DNA of 64,000 bases, taken from NCBI GenBank assembly GCA_013076295.1, contig RQOL01000718.1:4092001-4156000 (forward strand), read 5' to 3'. The notes under the pieces were generated by a model, which saw only the letters and a program-made list of their open reading frames with translations, had not been told where the DNA came from and did not search any database. Every line of letters starts with the position of its first letter. Within the stretch, counting starts at the first letter, position 1. This document shows positions 60,919 to 64,000 of the stretch, in pieces. The stretch is from Sanderia malayensis (Eukaryota > Cnidaria > Scyphozoa > Semaeostomeae > Pelagiidae). The translations under genes were made by a program, and so were the position numbers.

Positions 60919-63061
60919 ATGGCCGAGCTAAAAAACGGTGAAAGACTGAAAATGAGAAATTGGTTGGAGCAAGTGATAAACAGTGGAAAATTCCCAGGTG
61001 TCGAATGGACGGATGAAAGAAGATGTAAATTTCGAGTGCCTTGGAAGCATGCTTCCAGGCAAGGCTGGGACGTCGAGAAAGATGCAAGCATATTCAAAAT
61101 GTGGGCAGTTTATACTGGCAAATTCCCAGACGACTGCAGAGGCCTGAGTAAAACTGAGATGAGAAAACTTGCCAAAGTTTGGAAGGCGAATTTTAGGTGT
61201 GCTTTGAATGCATTGCAAGATATCCAGTCCGTGAGAGGAGAGGGCAAGTCCAAAGGCACTGATGCATTTAAAGTTTTCCAAATCTTGCCAAGAAAGGCCA
61301 AATCAAGAACTGTCAGGCTGAGCTCCCAAGGTAATTTTTAAAAATTATCAGTCACTCCCAAGTCGACTTAGTCAATATGAATCTGAGAATATAAATATGA
61401 AAACATGAACAACAAAGTTAGTTGAAGGCTTATATTGCATTTCACGGCTTTATGCTCGGTATTTTTTATTAACAGATTTTGTTATGAATCCAGCGTGAAA
61501 GATATATAGTCTTAAATGTGTTTCCCCCGATTTTAGGCTCAGAAGAAGGCAGTTTGACAATCAAAATAAGAAGGCCACGATCCGTAAGTCCGCGTTACAA
61601 ACTCTACACCTACGTCATTTTTATATTCATCCTTCCAAGAACCAGAATTTGAAGACAAAATCACTACGGGGAATCCCCAAATCCTTCCGTCACATGATTT
61701 TCACCACGCTTGATGACTGAAAAGGTCTTTGTCCTATTGTTTCAGACAACTACTGCAAAGCGATACAGGCGTTCACCAAAGAGTTATGAAGACGAAACTG
61801 ACAGGCATTTTTACCCTCAACAAGAGCATAATTATTCAGACGCATGGCCTACCTTTAAAATGACAAATGGTAAGCTTAGTTTATATCATGTCGTCTTTTT
61901 TCGTTCACGTGTTTTCTCAAAACAATGTGGCGCGAGTTTTTACAGAAAATGACCTCAACCTTTGTTTCCCAGAATTCTAAATTTTGCCCAGTCATGCGTA
62001 ACCAAAGAAAAATAAATCAATTGTTCAACTTCTATTCAAACTCAAACAGTTCTCGGCACTTGACCGTTATGAGAAAAAAGAAATCCATCTTTAGTGATGT
62101 GTTTCCATTTTCTGTTATTGTGTAGGGTCAGAGGAAATGGAAACACCCCAAAATTTTGAATCGCAGCTCACACTGCCAAACAACAACCAAGACATCAACA
62201 TGTTCAATGCAACGGACCACGTGAGTTCCTCTTTGATTATATCAAATACAACAAAAATCCTTCCAAGAACGCCAAGCTAGTTCTCTAGACACACCCACAA
62301 TTGTATAGCCAATGCTTCCTTTTACAAGTAGTTAACACTCCAAGATTTTTATATCTTATAGTTATTTCTTTATGTTTTCAGACAAACAATTTTTATGCAC
62401 ACGAGAAAACTTATTCCTCAAGCTCGAGCGATGACCTTGACACAAGCAGCAATGAGTCCGACATCGAATACGCCTCGGGTGCTGATTTGGTGGCGCAGGT
62501 AGCAATCTTTACCATGTACAAACTATTCATAACATACACGTTTTTTTGATAAGAAACTTGGATCAAAACGCTGTCTTAAAAATCCAACTTTCATAAAACG
62601 CCCCTTATTTTATCATGGAAGCTTAACGCTCCTCTTTCAAAGTTCCTTGTTAATAAAACCATTGAAGCTAGAAACCATTAATAGTAAACCTGATGCTTAA
62701 TGAAGCCATCAATATAAATTGTTTGCTTTATTAATTATAAATTTTCTTTTCTCATTAGCTTATTGCTTCGCCAGGTTATGACTTATCAACATTGAACATC
62801 AACCAAACAATATCAGAATGCAATAATGATAATGCAAGTGAAGCTGTATGCCACCAATTATCATCTCCACAACAAGTCATCAATTTAAAATATCAGAGTG
62901 GTAACTTCAATAACAATATGATGCCATTTCCAGCAATGCCTAATTTAATGCCACTTGCAATACAGTCAAATATACATTTCAAAGAGGGGGCCACGGACCC
63001 CTTTTGTGGGGGCTTTGATGCCAGAGATTTCTCCAGCTTTCCATTGGCTTTCAAGGTGTGA
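60919..63061 (+). CDS. Interferon regulatory factor, IRF1/2-type DNA-binding domain (365 aa, 6 exons)
   Basis: Nuclear transcription factor. Exons: 60919-61330, 61537-61583, 61746-61869, 62126-62220, 62382-62498, 62759-63061; phases close. The DNA-binding domain (1-115) has the Trp pentad at 15, 30, 42, 50 and 62, spaced 15/12/8/12, the same spacing as human IRF1 (11, 26, 38, 46, 58). The recognition helix NFRCALNAL carries Arg93, Cys94 and Asn97. The domain is encoded by a single exon. After it come a basic patch (KIRRPRS, AKRYRRSPK) and a Ser/Asp-rich stretch (YSSSSSDDLDTSSNESD), but no IRF-association domain is visible, as in the IRF1/2 branch. The stop at 63061 follows AAG|GTGTGA, which could itself be a donor, so a longer C-terminus is possible. 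Partial family A MITE in intron 5. Confidence 0.93.
62537..62660. repeat. MITE family A, left part only
   Basis: Starts CACGTTTTTTTGATAAGAAA after TA, like the left end of 15570-15955, then loses similarity. Lies in IRF intron 5. Confidence 0.6.
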
Positions 63062-63671
63062 AGCTCCAATTTCTCGTGTATTTACTTGCACATTTTTCAA
63101 TGGCAATGTAAATCTTTGCTTTCCATCCAATTATTGAATTTCTGTGATCCAAGATCTAAACAGTTCATTTCAAACTTGGTGAGATATGTGCAATGCATTC
63201 AATAACTTTTGTGAAACACTTTTTGTTGTAAACATTTTTATATATTAAGAAAATTAAAATTTTTATATTTCTTACATATTTGTAGATTTTAGTATAGTGC
63301 ATTATTAATAACGAACATTTTATTTTAATTCTTCAGTTTTTATTTTTCATAGAAATTTAATTATTGCTGAGTTTTGTTTGTATACTATTTTGTTTCCCAC
63401 ACATGTGGCAACATATATATGTAGAAAAGCATATATACAACATTTTTCCGGGGTAGTTTTTAAAACAGCAAAGCAATTAAAGGAACATGTATATACTACA
63501 TACATTGTTGAAAGCCGTTAGGCTCAATGTACTCCTGCAACTTCCAAATGAAAGAAAATAAGATAATGGACCGGATTTTGCATGCATCTAAATTTATACA
63601 TGATCATCAGCTACAATTTGTCTTAAGTAGAAAATTCATTTTTTCAGTTTGTAGTGATTATATTTATATTA
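63062..63671. other. Convergent 3' region after IRF
   Basis: AT-rich, no coding potential; presumably the IRF 3' UTR and that of the minus-strand gene that follows. Confidence 0.55.
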
Positions 63672-63767
63672 CTAATCATCATCATCGCTAAATATTTCAC
63701 TGTTTTTGTTTTTGTCCCTCACACTTTTTCTATCTTGCCTCATTGCTTCGAACTCCGCAAGTTCAGC
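63672..63767 (-). CDS. Last coding exon of an unidentified gene running off the right edge
   Basis: On the minus strand an acceptor (CCTTTAAG) at 63768 opens AELAEFEAMRQDRKSVRD, ending EIFSDDDD and a stop at 63672-63674, in phase 0 (31 residues). The charged coiled-coil-like sequence with an acidic Asp tail looks like the C-terminus of a nuclear or RNA-processing protein, but it is too short to name. The rest of the gene is beyond 64000 or in exons I could not find at 63768-64000. Confidence 0.6.
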   Translation of the reverse strand, partial: AELAEFEAMRQDRKSVRDKNKNSEIFSDDDD

Positions 63768-64000
63768 CTTAAAGGAGAATAGAATTGGATAATAATTAGC
63801 AAATCAAGCAATGCTTATAAAATAAATAGCAAGTTTGCTATAGTCACGCGGTGTATCAACATATTTTCAACTGTTTCTTAAAAAGGGGAGCCTTTGATAA
63901 ACTGTGCTTACACAGCCCAAGCGATTATTGCTTAAACTCTTTAACTTGACAAAACGTAGGAGTACATAAGTTGGTTTTCCTTATACGTGTGAATTTTGGT

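Overview
The window is AT-rich, intron-rich animal DNA. It carries an interferon regulatory factor (IRF), an H-NOX guanylate cyclase, a prolyl oligopeptidase, a ZnT zinc transporter and a secreted DUF885 protein. Introns are short to medium, the intergenic space is full of MITEs, foldback elements and minisatellites, and there is a Penelope-like GIY-YIG remnant. My best guess is an early-branching marine invertebrate such as a cnidarian. That is an inference from gene and repeat style, not a direct observation.

Layout. 1-3.1 kb: a frameshifted piggyBac-type transposase between inverted arrays of a ~137-bp repeat. 6.2-11.8 kb (+): atypical soluble guanylate cyclase, 9 exons, 714 aa. 12.8-22.3 kb (+): prolyl endopeptidase, 20 exons, 712 aa. 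22.3-32.2 kb: no gene recognised; two large nests of foldback elements whose target-site duplications give the order of insertion. 32.5-36.9 kb (+): SLC30A2/3/8-type zinc transporter, 7 exons, 455 aa. 38.3-43.2 kb (-): secreted DUF885 protein, 8 exons, 768 aa. 44.4-45.9 kb: 38 units of a 40-bp minisatellite without indels. 49.3-52.9 kb: a MULE-like element with a 9-bp target duplication, a diverged relative, and between them a 0.9-kb palindrome whose two arms both keep an open reading frame. 53.1-56.4 kb: a 3.2-kb element whose inverted arms are arrays of a ~97-bp repeat. 56.5-57.2 kb (+): Penelope-like GIY-YIG fragment. 57.6-59.0 kb (+): TPR-like membrane protein resembling consortin. 60.9-63.1 kb (+): IRF1/2-type transcription factor. 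63.7 kb (-): last exon of a gene that runs off the right edge.

The host genes share no obvious pathway (cyclic-GMP signalling, peptide cleavage, zinc loading of vesicles, secreted hydrolysis, sorting, transcription). All exon models were made by hand from splice sites, reading phase and protein-family similarity; phases close exactly in the five recognised multi-exon genes. The most unusual content is the repeat architecture: repeated invention of inverted arms, some built of tandem repeats, nested insertions that can be ordered, and a candidate gene with one exon inside a hairpin.
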